This document shows, one piece after another, positions 1 to 10,172 of a stretch of 64,000 nucleotides of DNA. Origin of the DNA: Bog-473 sp963701955 (lineage in GTDB: Bacteria; Actinomycetota; Acidimicrobiia; Acidimicrobiales; RAAP-2); contig OY969694.1 in NCBI GenBank assembly GCA_963701955.1, positions 2,914,001 through 2,978,000 on the forward strand, given 5' to 3'. Under the pieces are notes generated by a model that saw nothing but the letters and a program-made list of their open reading frames with translations, was not told the DNA's origin and ran no database searches. The translations under genes and the position numbers were made by a program. Position 1 is the stretch's first letter. Each line of letters begins with the position of its first letter.

Positions 1-398
1 CCCACCCGGCTCGCAGCACCAGGTAGGCGACGATCAGGATGCAGATGATCATCACGAGGTAGAGGTAGCCGTGGGCAGACACGCCACTCGCCGTCACCGT
101 GATGCCGATGACACTGACACCGAACCAGGCCAAGAACAACGAGATGAAGAGCACGATCGTGGCCACACCAGCAGATCCGGTCGGCCAGCGACCAGCGGGC
201 CGCGTTGAAGCGGTAGGCCGGCACCGCTGACGCGCTGGCGGGCGCTCCGGCCGGCGCTGCGGTCGCTCCCGCGGGAGCGCTGCCCGGCGGCCGGACGCGG
301 CGGCCGCGGTCGCGCCCTCCGAGATTCGCTCCGCAGCTCGGGCAGAAGCCTGCCTCGTCTTCGGCTTCGGTCTGACACTGCGGGCAGGTCTGCGACAT
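1..398 (-). CDS. zinc-ribbon membrane protein (partial)
   Basis: The start ATG lies at 396-398 behind a GGAGG ribosome site. The N-terminus carries a zinc ribbon with CPQC at residues 5-8 and CPSC at 19-22, then a Gly/Ala/Pro-rich linker and two hydrophobic segments (around ATIVLFISLFLAWFGV and LYLVMIICILIVAYLVL). A single-base frame change near 165-180 separates the ribbon from the helices. The gene runs off the left edge, so its full length is unknown. This resembles the many small actinobacterial zinc-ribbon membrane proteins of unknown role. No function is inferred. Confidence 0.6.
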   Translation of the reverse strand, partial: MSQTCPQCQTEAEDEAGFCPSCGANLGGRDRGRRVRPPGSAPAGATAAPAGAPASASAVPAYRFNAARWSLADRICWCGHDRALHLVVLGLVRCQCHRHHGDGEWRVCPRLPLPRDDHLHPDRRLPGAASRV

Positions 399-597
399 TG
401 CGCTCCTCCATCCTTCGGGCGACGGGAGTCCGCGTACCCCCGCACGCTTCCAAACACAGCCTCAATCCGGATTCCGAGTGTACGGGGGTTTGGCCCTCCT
501 GACGAGGGATCCTTCTTTTTGGCGGCTCAGCTTGGGTCCCGGCCTGCCCCTGGGGCGTCATCGGCACCGCGACCTGGGGCGTCAGGCGGCGGCAGCG

Positions 598-1847
598 TCA
601 GGTCGCGGCAGTCTCCTGCGGCGAGGTGGGGGCGGCGTGCCGCTCCGGATGGAGGAGCGTGATCCGGGCCACGGTGTCGCCCCCGACCGCGATGCAGCCC
701 GGGTCGCCGACGGGCAGGCCACCGCGGTCAAGGTCATGGGGATGTACGAGGTCGGCGATGCTCGGAACGTGAGGCCGGCATCGAGTGCTCTGGGCCACGG
801 CGCCGACGTCGACCGCCGGAAAGCCGATACCAGAGCGTCCCGACCATGGCGCATTGCTCGGCCGAAGGGCAGGCCATGCCGTACACGTCATCGACCGGCA
901 GCGCTGCCGGTCGCTCGTGTCCAGGTGTGGCCGCCGTCGCTCACTGCGGAGCAACTCGCCCTTGGCCGGGACCACGTCACTGACCGTCGTCCCCGTCGTG
1001 CCGGCGGCGAGGCAGACCGAAGCGGAGAGACAGGTCGTGGACTGGAGCACGCCGAGCCCCGAGGGGACCGACGCCAGCGCCCATGTCTGACCCCCGTCTG
1101 CGCTCACGGCGACGGCTCCCTGCCCGTGGCTGTTGCTGGTCGGTACGTAGCCGGCGTCGATGCACGTGCCGCCGGCCATGCACGTGAGGTCGTTTGCGGG
1201 AAGGAACGGGCGACGGGAGCGTCCCTTCTTGCTGCCAGCTCGCACCGAAGTCGGCGCTGTGGGCGGACCAGGTTGCGGTGCCGTCGCTGACCATGACGGT
1301 GCAGTCCGATGGACTGGCGCAGGTCACGCTGGAGAGCACCAGGGCGTTCTGGGGCGACGTGACCGGGGACCAGGTCGCTCCGCCGTCGGACGTCGTGACG
1401 ACGACGCCGCTCCCGGGCAACGATGCCCCGTTCGAGCCGACCGCCATGCAGTCCGTCGGCGTCGGGCACGAGATGCCGCTCAGCTGGGGCGTGCTCCCTC
1501 CGGCGACGCGCTGGGCCTTCCACGAGACGCCCCCGTTGAGTCGTGGCGGCGATCACCGTGACACCGGTGGGCGGGGCGGGGTTGGGCCCGGCGATGCCCA
1601 CGGCCCAACAGCGCTTCGCGGTGGCACAGGAGACGGCGCCGAGGTCGCCCGTGCCGCTCGGGGCCGGCTGGCCGACCGCCAGCGGGTTCCCCTTGGCCTG
1701 ACCGAGGACGCGCGCCACCTTGGGCGATCCCGGGTGCCCGGACAGCGCACAGCCCGACGCGGTGACGGCCAGGGCAGCGAGAAGGAGGGACAGGCCGCCA
1801 CTGCGTCGCCTGACACGCCGGTGTCGAGGCACGGAGCGTGGAAGCAC
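598..1847 (-). CDS. secreted beta-propeller lipoprotein, C-x4-C repeats
   Basis: A probable exported lipoprotein. The N-terminus from the GTG at 1845-1847 is basic, followed by a hydrophobic stretch ending in a lipobox (AVTASGC). The body has repeating blades with DGG(A/Q/H)TW strands typical of BNR/Ycf48-like propellers. Each blade also carries a paired-cysteine motif such as CATAKRC, CASPSDC, CLSASVC and CPSAEQC, which suggests one disulfide per blade outside the cytoplasm. Three or more frame changes break the reading frame (near 1530, 1240 and 890), so the boundaries are a reconstruction. It is divergent from the MarP-like gene, with both promoters in the 1848-1910 gap. The ligand is unknown. 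Confidence 0.6.
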
Positions 1848-1897
1848 GGCACCGTGACAATAGCGGTGGGGGGCGCATTTCCCGGTGCACCGTTCGC

Positions 1898-1903
1898 TAC
1901 CCT
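1898..1903 (+). promoter_or_regulatory. -10 box for leaderless MarP-like gene
   Basis: TACCCT ends 8 bases before the GTG at 1911, so a transcript starting 6-8 bases downstream would begin at or next to the start codon. Inference from spacing only. Confidence 0.4.
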
Positions 1904-1910
1904 CGCAGCG

Positions 1911-3122
1911 GTGGATTGGGTCGACCTGCTGATCATCGGGCTGATGCTGCTGGCTGCCGTCCACGGGCTGCGGCTGGGGGCCGTCGTCCAGATCCTCACC
2001 TTCGGTGGGTTCTTCCTCGGATTCCTGCTCGGGACCGTCGTCTGGGTGCCGCTGTTGAGCCGGGGCCACAGCGAGGACGTCACCCGCTCGGTCGTCGTCG
2101 TCTCGCTCGTCCTCCTGACCGCCTGCGCGTTCGGATACGCGGGCCGCGTCCTCGGCACCTGGAGCAACGTGACGGTTCGTCGGCATCATCTGGGCCATGT
2201 CGATGCGGTCCTCGGCGTCGCGGTGGCCGTCTTGATGGTGCTCCTGTCCGTCTGGGTGGTGGCCGCCGTGATCCTGTCCCCCAACAGCCGGTTCACCTCG
2301 CTCGACGCGCGCCGGTCGCCCGCTCGGACATCCTCCACTCCATCGACGGGGTGTTGCCCCAGGCCCCCTCCATCTTCAACGACCTGCAGACCTTCCTGAA
2401 CGACCAGGGCTTCCCACAGGTGTTCTCGACGCTCACCCCGCCGTCGACACCGTCGGTCTCCACGCCGACCGACGCCGAGACGAAGGCGCTGGCCGATCCG
2501 GCGATCTTCTCGACGGTCAAGATCCTCGGCACGGCCTGCAGCAGCGAGCAGGAGGGCTCGGGCTTCGTCGTCGGTCCCGGGCTGGTGGCCACCAACGCCC
2601 ACGTCGTGGCGGGGGAGAGCAACGGCAACACGCAGGTGCTGCTCGGGAACAGTGCCTACAACGCGACGCCGGTGCTGTTCGACCCCGACTTCGATCTCGC
2701 GGTGCTGCGGACGAATGCGCCGCTCGGTCCGGCGCTCGTCGATCAGCTCGAACCTCGTGTCCTCGGGGCACGCAGGCCGCAGCTCCTCGGCTATCCCGAG
2801 GACCGGGGGCTGAGCATCGGTGCCGCCGGCGTGACCGAGGAGGTCACCGCCATCGGAAAGGACATCTACAACAACGGGTCGGTCACGCGTGGCGTCTACG
2901 CCCTCGACGCCAGCGTGCTGCCCGGGCAATTCCGGCGGACCCGCTGCTCGGGCCCGGAGGCCAGGTCATCGGCGTCGTCTTCTCGCGGTCCACCGTGTAT
3001 CCGAACGTCGGCTACGCCCTCGACCTCCCCCGGGGTGCTCTGCCCGCGTGCAGCAGGCGGAGCGGCACCACTCGGCCGTCAGCACCGGGTCCGTGCATCT
3101 CGGGCTGAACCGGCAAGAATGA
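1911..3122 (+). CDS. MarP-like membrane serine protease
   Basis: About 400 residues, the usual length of the mycobacterial MarP family. Residues 1-150 form four hydrophobic helices of the CvpA type (start VDWVDLLIIGLMLLAA). After a linker comes a trypsin-like periplasmic protease with the His in NAHVVAG (about residue 228), the Asp in DPDFDLAVL (about 258) and the Ser in LPGNSGGP (about 338), so the triad is complete. Frame changes occur near 2310, 2735 and 2925. The GTG start is chosen because it begins the first helix and lies just behind a -10 box. Known family members protect against acid and oxidative stress by cleaving cell-wall proteins; the substrate here is unknown. Confidence 0.8.
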
Positions 3123-3126
3123 GCCC

Positions 3127-5046
3127 ATGAGCCAGCGCATCGAGGACTACGCCGTCATCGGAGATCTCCACACGGCGGCGCTGGTGGGCATCGACGGATC
3201 CATCGACTGGCTGTGCCTGCCGCACTTCGACTCTGCCGTCGTGCTTCTCCCGCTTGCTGGGCGACGAGGATCACGGGTATTGGAAGATCGCGCCGGCCGG
3301 AGGCCCTTCGGTCATTCTGGCCACGCGGCGCTGGTACCGCCCGGACACGCTCGTCGTGGAGACCGAATACGACACCGCCACCGGCACGGTGCGCGTCACC
3401 GACTGCATGCCGGTGCGCGAAGGCCATCCCCACCTGGTGCGCTCCGTCGAAGGAGTGAGCGGCAAGGTCGAGATGCGCATGGAGCTGGTGGTGCGGTTCG
3501 ACTACGGCGAGGTCGTCCCCTGGGTCACGTCGCACGACGGGTTGACGCGCCTGACCGCCGGCCCGGACTCGGTGGCGCTCTGGCACCGGGTCGAAGCCGT
3601 GGGGCGAGGACATGCGGACGGTCGCCGACTTCACGGTCACCGAGAACCAGCGCTTTCCTTTCACGCTGGTGTGGTATCCCTCGCACGAGGATCCGCCGCC
3701 GCCCCTCGACAGCTACTACGCCGTGCATCTCACCGAGGCCTACTGGACGGAATGGGCCACCCAGTGCTGCTACGAGGGGCCGTACAAGGACGCCGTCGTG
3801 CGCTCGCTCATCACGCTCAAGGCCCTGACCTACAACCCGACGGGTGGCATCGTGGCCGCGGCAACCACCTCGCTCCCCGAGGCCCTCGGCGGCAACCGCA
3901 ACTGGGACTACCGCTTCTGCTGGCTACGCGACGCCACACTCACTCTCGAGTCGCTGATGCGCGGCGGCTACCACGCCGAGGCGCTCGCGTGGCGCGACTG
4001 GCTGCTGCGCGCCGTGGCCGGCGACGTGTCGAAGCTTCAGATCATGTACGGGCCCGGAGGCGAGCGCCGGCTCGACGAATGGGAGGCCGACTGGCTCCCC
4101 GGCTACGAGGGTTCGGCTCCGGTCCGGATCGGCAACGCGGCCTCGGGGCAGTACCAGCTCGACGTCTACGGCGAGGTCATGTCTGCGCTGTACTCGTCGG
4201 CCCAGGCCGAGGGAGTGCAGAGCCGGGCCGCCTGGGGCCTGCAGACACAGCTGGTCGAGTTCCTCGAGACGGGATGGAAGGAGCCCGACGACGGCATCTG
4301 GGAGGTGCGGGGCCCGCGCCGGCACTTCACCCACTCGAAGGTCATGGCGTGGGTCGCCGTCGACCGGGCCGTGCGCACCCTCGAGGAATGGCCCGACCTC
4401 GAGTGGGCCACTCGAAACGTGGCGAACGTTGCGCGACGACATCTTCAACGAGGTGTGCGAGAAGGGCTACAACGAGAAGATCGGCGCCTTCACCCAGTAC
4501 TACGGGTCGGACGAGCTCGACGCCAGCGTGCTCATGATCCCCCTGGTGGGCTTCCTGCCGCCGGCGATCCGCGGGTGGTGAGCACGGTGGAGGCGGTGCA
4601 GCGGGACCTCATGGACCATGGCTTCGTGCTGCGCTACCGCACGACGCGACGACGGGCGGTCGACGGGCTGACCGGGCGCGAGGGCGCCTTCTTGGCCTGC
4701 TCGTTCTGGCTGGTCGACTGCCTCCACATGATCGGGCGCGTGGAAGAGGCCGAGGAGCTCTTCGAGCGCCTGCTGGCCTGCGCAACGACCTCGGGCCTGC
4801 TGGCCGAGGAGTACGACCCGCTGGCCGGCCGGCTCGTCGGCAACTTTCCCCAGGCCTTCTCGCACGTGTCGCTGATCAACTCGGCCTTCCGCCTCAGCGG
4901 CGAGGGACCCGCTGGGCTTGGCCGACGACGGCTCCCGGGTCCTGGTTGACAACACGTTGACCACGCCGACCATCGGGCGGATGAAGCGGCTCGGTCGTGT
5001 CGCGGTCAAGCGCCGTTCCGGAGCCGGCGCGCGAGCGATGCGGTGA
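3127..5046 (+). CDS. GH15 glucoamylase/trehalase-like hydrolase
   Basis: A cytoplasmic GH15 enzyme of about 640 residues. The N-terminal beta domain starts MSQRIEDYAVIGDLHTAALV, a standard opening in this family. The (alpha/alpha)6 barrel shows GGNRNWDYRFCWLRDA, a candidate general acid in DDGIWE and a candidate general base in LLAEEYDP followed by NFPQAFSH. Actinobacterial members act as alpha,alpha-trehalases or glucan glucosidases; sequence alone does not separate these. Frame changes lie near 3240, 3605, 4430, 4560 and 4915. After the last, the frame stays open to TGA 5044-5046 with a basic tail of no known similarity, so the true C-terminus is uncertain. The start is 4 bases after the previous stop. 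Confidence 0.8.
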
Positions 5047-5153
5047 CGCCCTTGCCCGCTGCCGGCCCGGCCACGTGGAAGGTCGTCAGGCCATGAGCGG
5101 CACCCACGACGCACGGCGGCCGGTCGCACCGCCACGCCGACGCCGGCCTGCAC

Positions 5154-6119
5154 GTGCACGACCCGGCCAGTGGCGACGCCATTCCCGCCGTGCCGCCGCC
5201 CCGTTCGATTGCGCCGGGCGTGCTCGAGATCGACACCATGCTCGGCGGCTGGGAGCGGGTCACCGCCGGCTACCTGATCGAGGGTCCGGCGCCCGTGCTG
5301 ATCGAGACCGGGAGCCAGACGTCGGTGCCGGTGCTGCTCGCCGCGCTGGACCAGATCGGCGTCGGTCCGGCGGAGTTGGCCGGCATCGCCGTGACCCACA
5401 TCCACCTCGACCACGCCGGAGGGGTCGGTGACGTCGCCCGCGCCTTTCCTTCCGCCACGGTGTACGTCCACGAGAAGGGGGCGCGGCACCTGGCCGATCC
5501 CACACGCCTCATCGATTCCGCCGCGCGCGTCTACGGCCCGCTGCTCGATTCGCTCTACGGCCGCCTGGACCCCACGCCGCCCGAGCGCCTGCACGTGCTC
5601 GACGACGGGGAGGAGATTGACGGTCGGGACCGGGGCGCACCCTGGTGGCGGTGGACTCGCCGGGACACGCCAAGCACCATGTCGGGTCTGCACGACTCAG
5701 TGAGCGGCGTGCTCTTCGCCGGCGACGCGGTCGGGGTCAAGCTGCCCGACGGCGGCGTCCTGCGCCCGGCGACGCCGCCGCCCGACTTCGACCTCGACCA
5801 GGCGCTGACGTCATTGGCCAAGTTCGCGGCCCGGCGGCCGTCGGGCGATCGCTTTGGCGCACTACGGCCTGCTCGACGCAGCCCGAGGAACTGCTGGCGG
5901 AGGCGGACGAGACGCTGCGGCTGTGGGCCGAGACGGCCGAGAGGGCCTATCGCGAAGGGGCGGACATCGCTGCTGCGCTGTCCGACCGCTTCGACCCGCT
6001 CCTCGGTGACATCGACGCCGGCCCACAAGGAGAAGCTCGAGACCCTGAACGGCGTCCACTCCAATGCCGCCGGGTTCCGCCGCTGGCTCGAAGGACGCGG
6101 CGCCGCTCCTGCTCCCTGA
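5154..6119 (+). CDS. MBL-fold metallo-hydrolase
   Basis: A metallo-beta-lactamase fold hydrolase of about 320 residues. It has the metal-binding THIHLDHAGG motif (HxHxDH) near residue 82, the later SPGHAKHHVG histidine, FAGDAVG and a C-terminal LAHYG. These are the five metal-ligand regions of glyoxalase II-like enzymes. Two extra bases near 5625-5635 and one near 5685 break the frame, and others occur near 5850 and 6025. The GTG at 5154 is the earliest in-frame start visible; an ATG at 5093 could be the true start if a base error lies between. The substrate cannot be told. Confidence 0.75.
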   Translation: MHDPASGDAIPAVPPPRSIAPGVLEIDTMLGGWERVTAGYLIEGPAPVLIETGSQTSVPVLLAALDQIGVGPAELAGIAVTHIHLDHAGGVGDVARAFPSATVYVHEKGARHLADPTRLIDSAARVYGPLLDSLYGRLDPTPPERLHVLDDGEEIDGRDRGAPWWRWTRRDTPSTMSGLHDSVSGVLFAGDAVGVKLPDGGVLRPATPPPDFDLDQALTSLAKFAARRPSGDRFGALRPARRSPRNCWRRRTRRCGCGPRRPRGPIAKGRTSLLRCPTASTRSSVTSTPAHKEKLETLNGVHSNAAGFRRWLEGRGAAPAP

Positions 6120-6152
6120 GAAACCTCGGGCTCGGTGCCCTGGCACAGACCG

Positions 6153-6426
6153 TCAGACGACGAGCTTGGCCCGCAGCTCCTCCTGGCGGATCTCGAAGTC
6201 GTCGAGCGAGATGCGGCCTTCGGCCAGGTCCTCGTGCAGTGCGGCGAACTCCTCGAGCAGCCGGGTCTGGTCCACGTCGTCGGCCGAGAGGGACGGTCCC
6301 GGCCTGCTCGTTGGCCGCCGCCTTGTCCTCCTTGCGCGAAATGCGGTCGTCCATCTTCGCCTTGGCCCGGTCCTTCTTGGCCTGGTCGCGCTGCAATTTC
6401 CCAAATGTCGAACGTGCACGTGCCAC
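6153..6426 (-). CDS. small charged coiled protein, SHOCT-like tail
   Basis: About 90 residues. The N-terminus is very basic and helical (MARARSTFGKLQRDQAKKD), followed by an acidic C-terminal half ending LAEGRISLDDFEIRQEELRA. That ending resembles short oligomerisation motifs such as SHOCT, but with low certainty. One frame change near 6295 separates the halves. A ribosome site (GGAGTG) lies just before the ATG. It sits alone between the hydrolase gene and tRNA-Ser. Function unknown. Confidence 0.55.
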
Positions 6427-6537
6427 GGTTCACTCCTTTCCGGCCGCTGGGGAGCGGCCAGGTGCTGCCGGCAAGGCGCTTGCCCTGCCGATGTTCTTGC
6501 CGCACCCGCCCATGCGGTGGGCCTGTCCGGCCCCGAG

Positions 6538-6623
6538 CGGAGGAGGTGGGATTTGAACCCACGGTACCCATGAGGCACAACGGTTTTCGAGACCGTCCGA
6601 TTCGGCCGCTCTCGCACTCCTCC
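6538..6623 (-). tRNA. tRNA-Ser (CGA)
   Basis: The acceptor arms GGAGGAG/CTCCTCC pair fully, with discriminator G. The anticodon loop CTCGAAA gives CGA, and a long variable arm typical of serine tRNA is present. CCA is not encoded. Confidence 0.95.
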
Positions 6624-6630
6624 GGGCGAG

Positions 6631-6636
6631 ATGCTA
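6631..6636 (-). promoter_or_regulatory. -10 box of tRNA-Ser (CGA)
   Basis: TAGCAT lies 7 bases before the mature tRNA 5' end, so transcription probably starts almost at the tRNA. Confidence 0.4.
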
Positions 6637-7278
6637 GTCGCTCTGACCTGGTCCGGAAGCTCGCCGAGGCGTCCACGGGAGCCCGATCGGAGCAAAGGGC
6701 GAGGTCAGGACGATCCCGCACCGGTTCGCCCGCCCGGACCCGCCTGGTGCAGTCCGAAGCAGGAAGGTGGCTGCTTCGAGCGCCGCCCCTGGCTCCCGAT
6801 CAGGCGCCGCCGTCGGTTCGGACGTTGCGGCAGAGTCGGCACGATCCGCCCGCTTCTCGGAGAAGAAGGTGGAGAGCAGGGTCGCCGCACTCGGCGGCAC
6901 GCGACGCCACCCGAGACCTCGAGCTCGTGGTTGAGCCGGGGGTCGGCACAGAGGTTGTAGAGCGTGCCGCACGCACCCGCCCGCGGGTCGCTCGCCCCGT
7001 AGACCACCCGACCGACTCTGGCGGCCACCAGGGCGCCCGCACACATGGGGCAGGGCTCGAGGGTGACGACCAGCGTCACGTCGGACAGCCGCCATCCGCC
7101 CAGCTGCTGCGGCAGCATCCCGCAGCGCCAGGATCTCGGCGTGCGCCGTGGGGTCGCCTGCCCCCTCGCGCTCATTGTGCCGGGCCGCCACGACCCGCCC
7201 CCTGACGACGGCAACCGCTCCGACAGGGACCTCTCCGGCTCCGGCGGCAGCGCGTGCCTCTGCCAGAGCGATGCCCAT
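6634..7278 (-). CDS. tadA: tRNA-specific adenosine deaminase TadA
   Basis: Converts A34 to inosine in the tRNA wobble position. The zinc and catalytic residues are present: HAE in DPTAHAEILAL, and PCPMC in TLEPCPMCAGALV. The N-terminus reads MGIALAEARAAAGAGEVPVG; the ATG at 7276-7278 is the first clear start, but in-frame sequence continues upstream (LSDDDAMG), so the protein may be longer. Frame changes near 7120 and 6885 break the frame. After the family's usual end (LLSTFFSEKR) an unconserved tail runs to 6634, close to tRNA-Ser, and may be read-through caused by another indel. Confidence 0.8.
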   Translation of the reverse strand: MGIALAEARAAAGAGEVPVGAVAVVRGRVVAARHNEREGAGDPTAHAEILALRDAAAAAGRMAAVRRDAGRHPRALPHVCGRPGGRQSRSGGLRGERPAGGCVRHALQPLCRPPAQPRARGLGWRRVPPSAATLLSTFFSEKRADRADSAATSEPTAAPDREPGAALEAATFLLRTAPGGSGRANRCGIVLTSPFAPIGLPWTPRRASGPGQSD

Positions 7279-7324
7279 GGCGTCGTCGTCGCTGAGCGGA
7301 TCGGTGGCGTCAGGGGTTGCGATC

Positions 7325-7343
7325 GCCCCAGTATGCGAGGTCG
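7325..7343 (-). repeat. 19-bp repeat, copy 1
   Basis: Minus-strand cgacctcgcatactggggc, between the second paralog and tadA. An identical copy is at 8277-8295 in the same relative place behind the first paralog. Similarity continues weakly downstream. It contains CATACT, a possible -10 box. Best read as part of a tandem duplication unit. Confidence 0.6.
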
Positions 7344-7378
7344 GGCGACGGAGCGGAAGCCCGGCGGAGCCGGCCGCA

Positions 7379-8153
7379 TCATCTCGGGGTCGAGCTGCGC
7401 AGCACTGTTCGAAGTTGGAGAGGGTGGTCTGCAGCTCGACCTCGTCCGTGCCGAACTGCTCCAAGTAGGTCCCGAGTCGCAAGGACGCGCAGCCCATTGA
7501 TGGTGTCGAGGTGCTGCAAGTCCCGGTTGACCACGGCGGCGGCGTTGTTCCTTGCCCCCCGGGCCGCCGCCGGCACCTTGCTGCCCGCCAGGAACGCCTG
7601 GTACCGCTGCAGCGACGAGATGTACGGGGTGATCACCGCCGTCACCTTTGGGATCGTCGGGATACCGGACAAGCGAGTGAAGGCCCTGCTGCGCCGTCGT
7701 CGTGGCGGTGAGGGCGGACTCGGTGGCCGACCGGGCCCGAGAGATCTCAGAAGAAGTCGGGGCCCTGGGGGTCGATGCCGCCGGTGGTCCGGCTGGGGTC
7801 GGTTGGTGCAGCGAGACGACGATCGCCGTCGCCGCCACGAGGACGACGACGACACAGGCCAGGACCGACAACGTGATGACGGTGCGGCTCGGTCTCCTTG
7901 GTCCCGGGCGCCCCGCCGGGCGCGGGTGCAGGATTCCTGACGGGAATGGCGGATCGCCCGCGAGCTCCCAGTGCGCCCCCGCCCTCGACGCGGAGGTGGG
8001 GGCGGGCTCGAAGTTGGGGATCTTCGGGGGCGTGACGTCGGGCGCGGGCTCCCACCCGGGCAAGGGCGCGATGTCAACGTCGGGACCTTTTTCGGCGCTG
8101 CGATTGGGCCGCTGCGTGGCTCCGGAGCCGGACTCCTTCAAGGAGTGTTGCAC
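7379..8153 (-). CDS. single-pass membrane protein, tandem paralog 2
   Basis: About 255 residues with a Pro/Ala-rich cytoplasmic N-terminus (GWEPAPDVTPPKIPNFEPAP), one transmembrane helix (VITLSVLACVVVVLVAATAI) and an external helical domain with PYISSLQRYQAFLAGS and LGTYLEQFGTDEVELQTTL. The last two motifs recur in the upstream neighbour as PYISSLQLYESFLAGS and LGAYLQQFGTDSTRLQTTL, so the two genes are paralogs. Frame changes are near 7690 and 7460. The GTG start at 8153 is favoured because a TAACGT box ends 8 bases upstream. Function unknown. Confidence 0.6.
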
Positions 8154-8160
8154 TGCGGCC

Positions 8161-8166
8161 ACGTTA
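8161..8166 (-). promoter_or_regulatory. -10 box for paralog 2
   Basis: TAACGT on the minus strand, with seven bases between it and the GTG start; consistent with a leaderless transcript. Confidence 0.35.
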
Positions 8167-8276
8167 CGCCCTGAACGCGGGTCGTGCGCTGGGACCTTGT
8201 TCCGTCCGGGCCTCGTCCGCCCGGCGCCCCCGGCGCCCTCGTCGTTCAGCGGGGAGGTGGGGTCAGCGGTGGAGAT

Positions 8277-8295
8277 GCCCCAGTATGCGAGGTCG
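8277..8295 (-). repeat. 19-bp repeat, copy 2
   Basis: Identical to 7325-7343. It lies just after the stop of the first paralog, in the 186-bp gap before the second, and is followed by sequence resembling the DNA in front of tadA. Confidence 0.6.
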
Positions 8296-8339
8296 AGCGG
8301 GGCGAGAGAAAGTCCCCTGGCCAACCCCTGTGGACGGCC

Positions 8340-9658
8340 TCACGGGCTGGGGGTCCCGAGGTCGTGCTCGAGCGTGCCGAGGGTCGTCTGCAGCCGTGTG
8401 GAATCGGTGCCGAACTGCTGCAGATACGCGCCCAGCTGTTCGGGGGGAGCGCGCGATGGTGTCGAGGAACGTCAAATCCTGACGCACTTGCGTTGCGGCA
8501 CTGGCCGCCGCCGCCCGCGCCGGGTGCCGGAACGGTGCTGCCTGCGAGGAAGCTCTCGTAGAGCTGCAGCGACGAGATGTAGGGGTTGATCACCTTCTGC
8601 CACGTTGCCCGTCGTCGGGAAGGTCGAGAGCGAGGTCAGGCCCACTTGGGCCGCAGTCGTCGCCGAGTCCACGGCATCGGTGGCCGACTGCATCCGGGCG
8701 GCGTCGGGAGAGGGCGACACGCGGGGCGCCGATTGCGAGTGCGCAGGTCGCGGCTCGGGGTGCCGGCAGTCGAATGGTGGAGCGAGCGCACGGCCACAAC
8801 GGCGGCGACACCCACCAGGACAAGGACCGCCAGCACGACGGTCGCGGTGAAGACCCGGCTCCTCGGCTGTCGTTTGCCGTCCTTCCTGGAGCGCCTCTTG
8901 GCCGGGACCTCTGTCGTGTCGTCACTCGCCTCGAGCACCGGTCGCTGACGACGCCGACCACGGAGCTGCCTCGGGCTCGGCTTCGAACGCCGCGGGCCAC
9001 GCCGCCGCCGCCGGGACGGCCTCCACCGCGGCGGCTTCTGGCTCGAAGATCGGTACCGGACGTGGCTCGGGCTCCGGACGCGGTTCCCATGCGCCCTCCT
9101 GGCTCAGGTCCGGCTCCGCCCAGGGCGCCACATCGTCGTCCGGTCGCCTGATGGCCGTGCTCGTCGGCTCTCGGCTCGAATGCCAGCGACGGCGGTCGCC
9201 GGCACTTCGAGGTCCGGCTCGGTCCGGGGCACGAGCACGGCGCCGGGCTCCACGTTCGTGATCCGGGTCCGGCTCGTCGTCGAGATCGGGCCACGACGTC
9301 CCGGTCGCCGCCGCTTCTGGCCCCTGCGCCTCGGCCATCTCGTCGGCCCGCTCGCTCGGTCTCTGCCTCGGCGTCCGTCGGTCTCGGTCTCGGGGTCCTC
9401 GACGGAACGGCGCACCGTATCGACGATCCGATCGAAGGCGGCCCCGGCGCGTGCGTCGCCATCCGCCCCGCCCATGGTCTCCGGTTCTTGCAGGGCGGCT
9501 TCCCAGTCGATGTGGGAGTCATCGAGGTTGAGCTCGGCCCGGTCCTCCAGCGCGGCCGCTTCGGCGGCGATCTCGGCCTCGTCCGGGTCGGGCGCGAACA
9601 CGTCCCAGTCGAAGTCCTCTTCGTTCAGGTCGGAGCCGCCGGTCAGATCGGTTGTCAT
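8340..9658 (-). CDS. membrane protein, tandem paralog 1
   Basis: Starts at the ATG in 9656-9658 with an AGGAGG ribosome site. The N-terminal 240 residues are acidic and Pro/Glu-rich (EEDFDWDVFAPDPDEAEIA; later AWEPRPEPEPRPVPIFEPEA). Then come a basic stretch, one transmembrane helix (VVLAVLVLVGVAAVVAV) and the external domain shared with paralog 2. Near 8940 the acidic frame meets a stop at 8922 while the membrane frame could begin at GTG 8938. I read this as one gene with one extra base, because paralog 2 also has a W-E-P-x-P...F-E-P region before its helix. Two overlapping genes remain possible. Function unknown. Confidence 0.55.
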
Positions 9659-9845
9659 CGGACCCTCCTCGCGATGGCATGGTCCCGCGGGCCGGGTCGT
9701 GCTGTGCGCACCCCTCAACGGGCGCGTCAGCCCCGATCACTTGCGCGGGCAGCCCGTCAGAGGGCGCCGCGGCCTCCCGGCCGAGCCTTGGGTCCACGCC
9801 TGCCCTATCGGTCAGGAGCACACGCCGGTTGAGTCCTACCTGAAG

Positions 9846-9930
9846 CGGAGGAGGTGGGATTTGAACCCACGGTTGGTTGCCCAACACACGATTTCCAGTC
9901 GTGCCGATTCGGCCGCTCTCGCACTCCTCC
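9846..9930 (-). tRNA. tRNA-Ser (GGA)
   Basis: Acceptor GGAGGAG/CTCCTCC, anticodon loop CTGGAAA giving GGA, and a long variable arm. It shares acceptor, D and T arms with the tRNA-Ser at 6538-6623. Confidence 0.95.
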
Positions 9931-10172
9931 GAGGTTGCAGCCTGGTCAGGCTAACGGCCCTGCCAGGCACTGTCGGTCCGGTTCGGGCGAAACCGGGCCC
10001 CGGGCCTCCGAGTTGGCGTCGTCTCCAAAGCAACTCTGGTTCGTGTTTCGTTCATCATTCGGAACGTTTGGGAATTGATCGTTCGTGGATCAAGGGGGGC
10101 TCGTGGAGCGCCGAAGAAGCACGCACAAGGCCACGCGCAAGCGGAGCGGGCCTGACCGATGCACGGAGGCTG

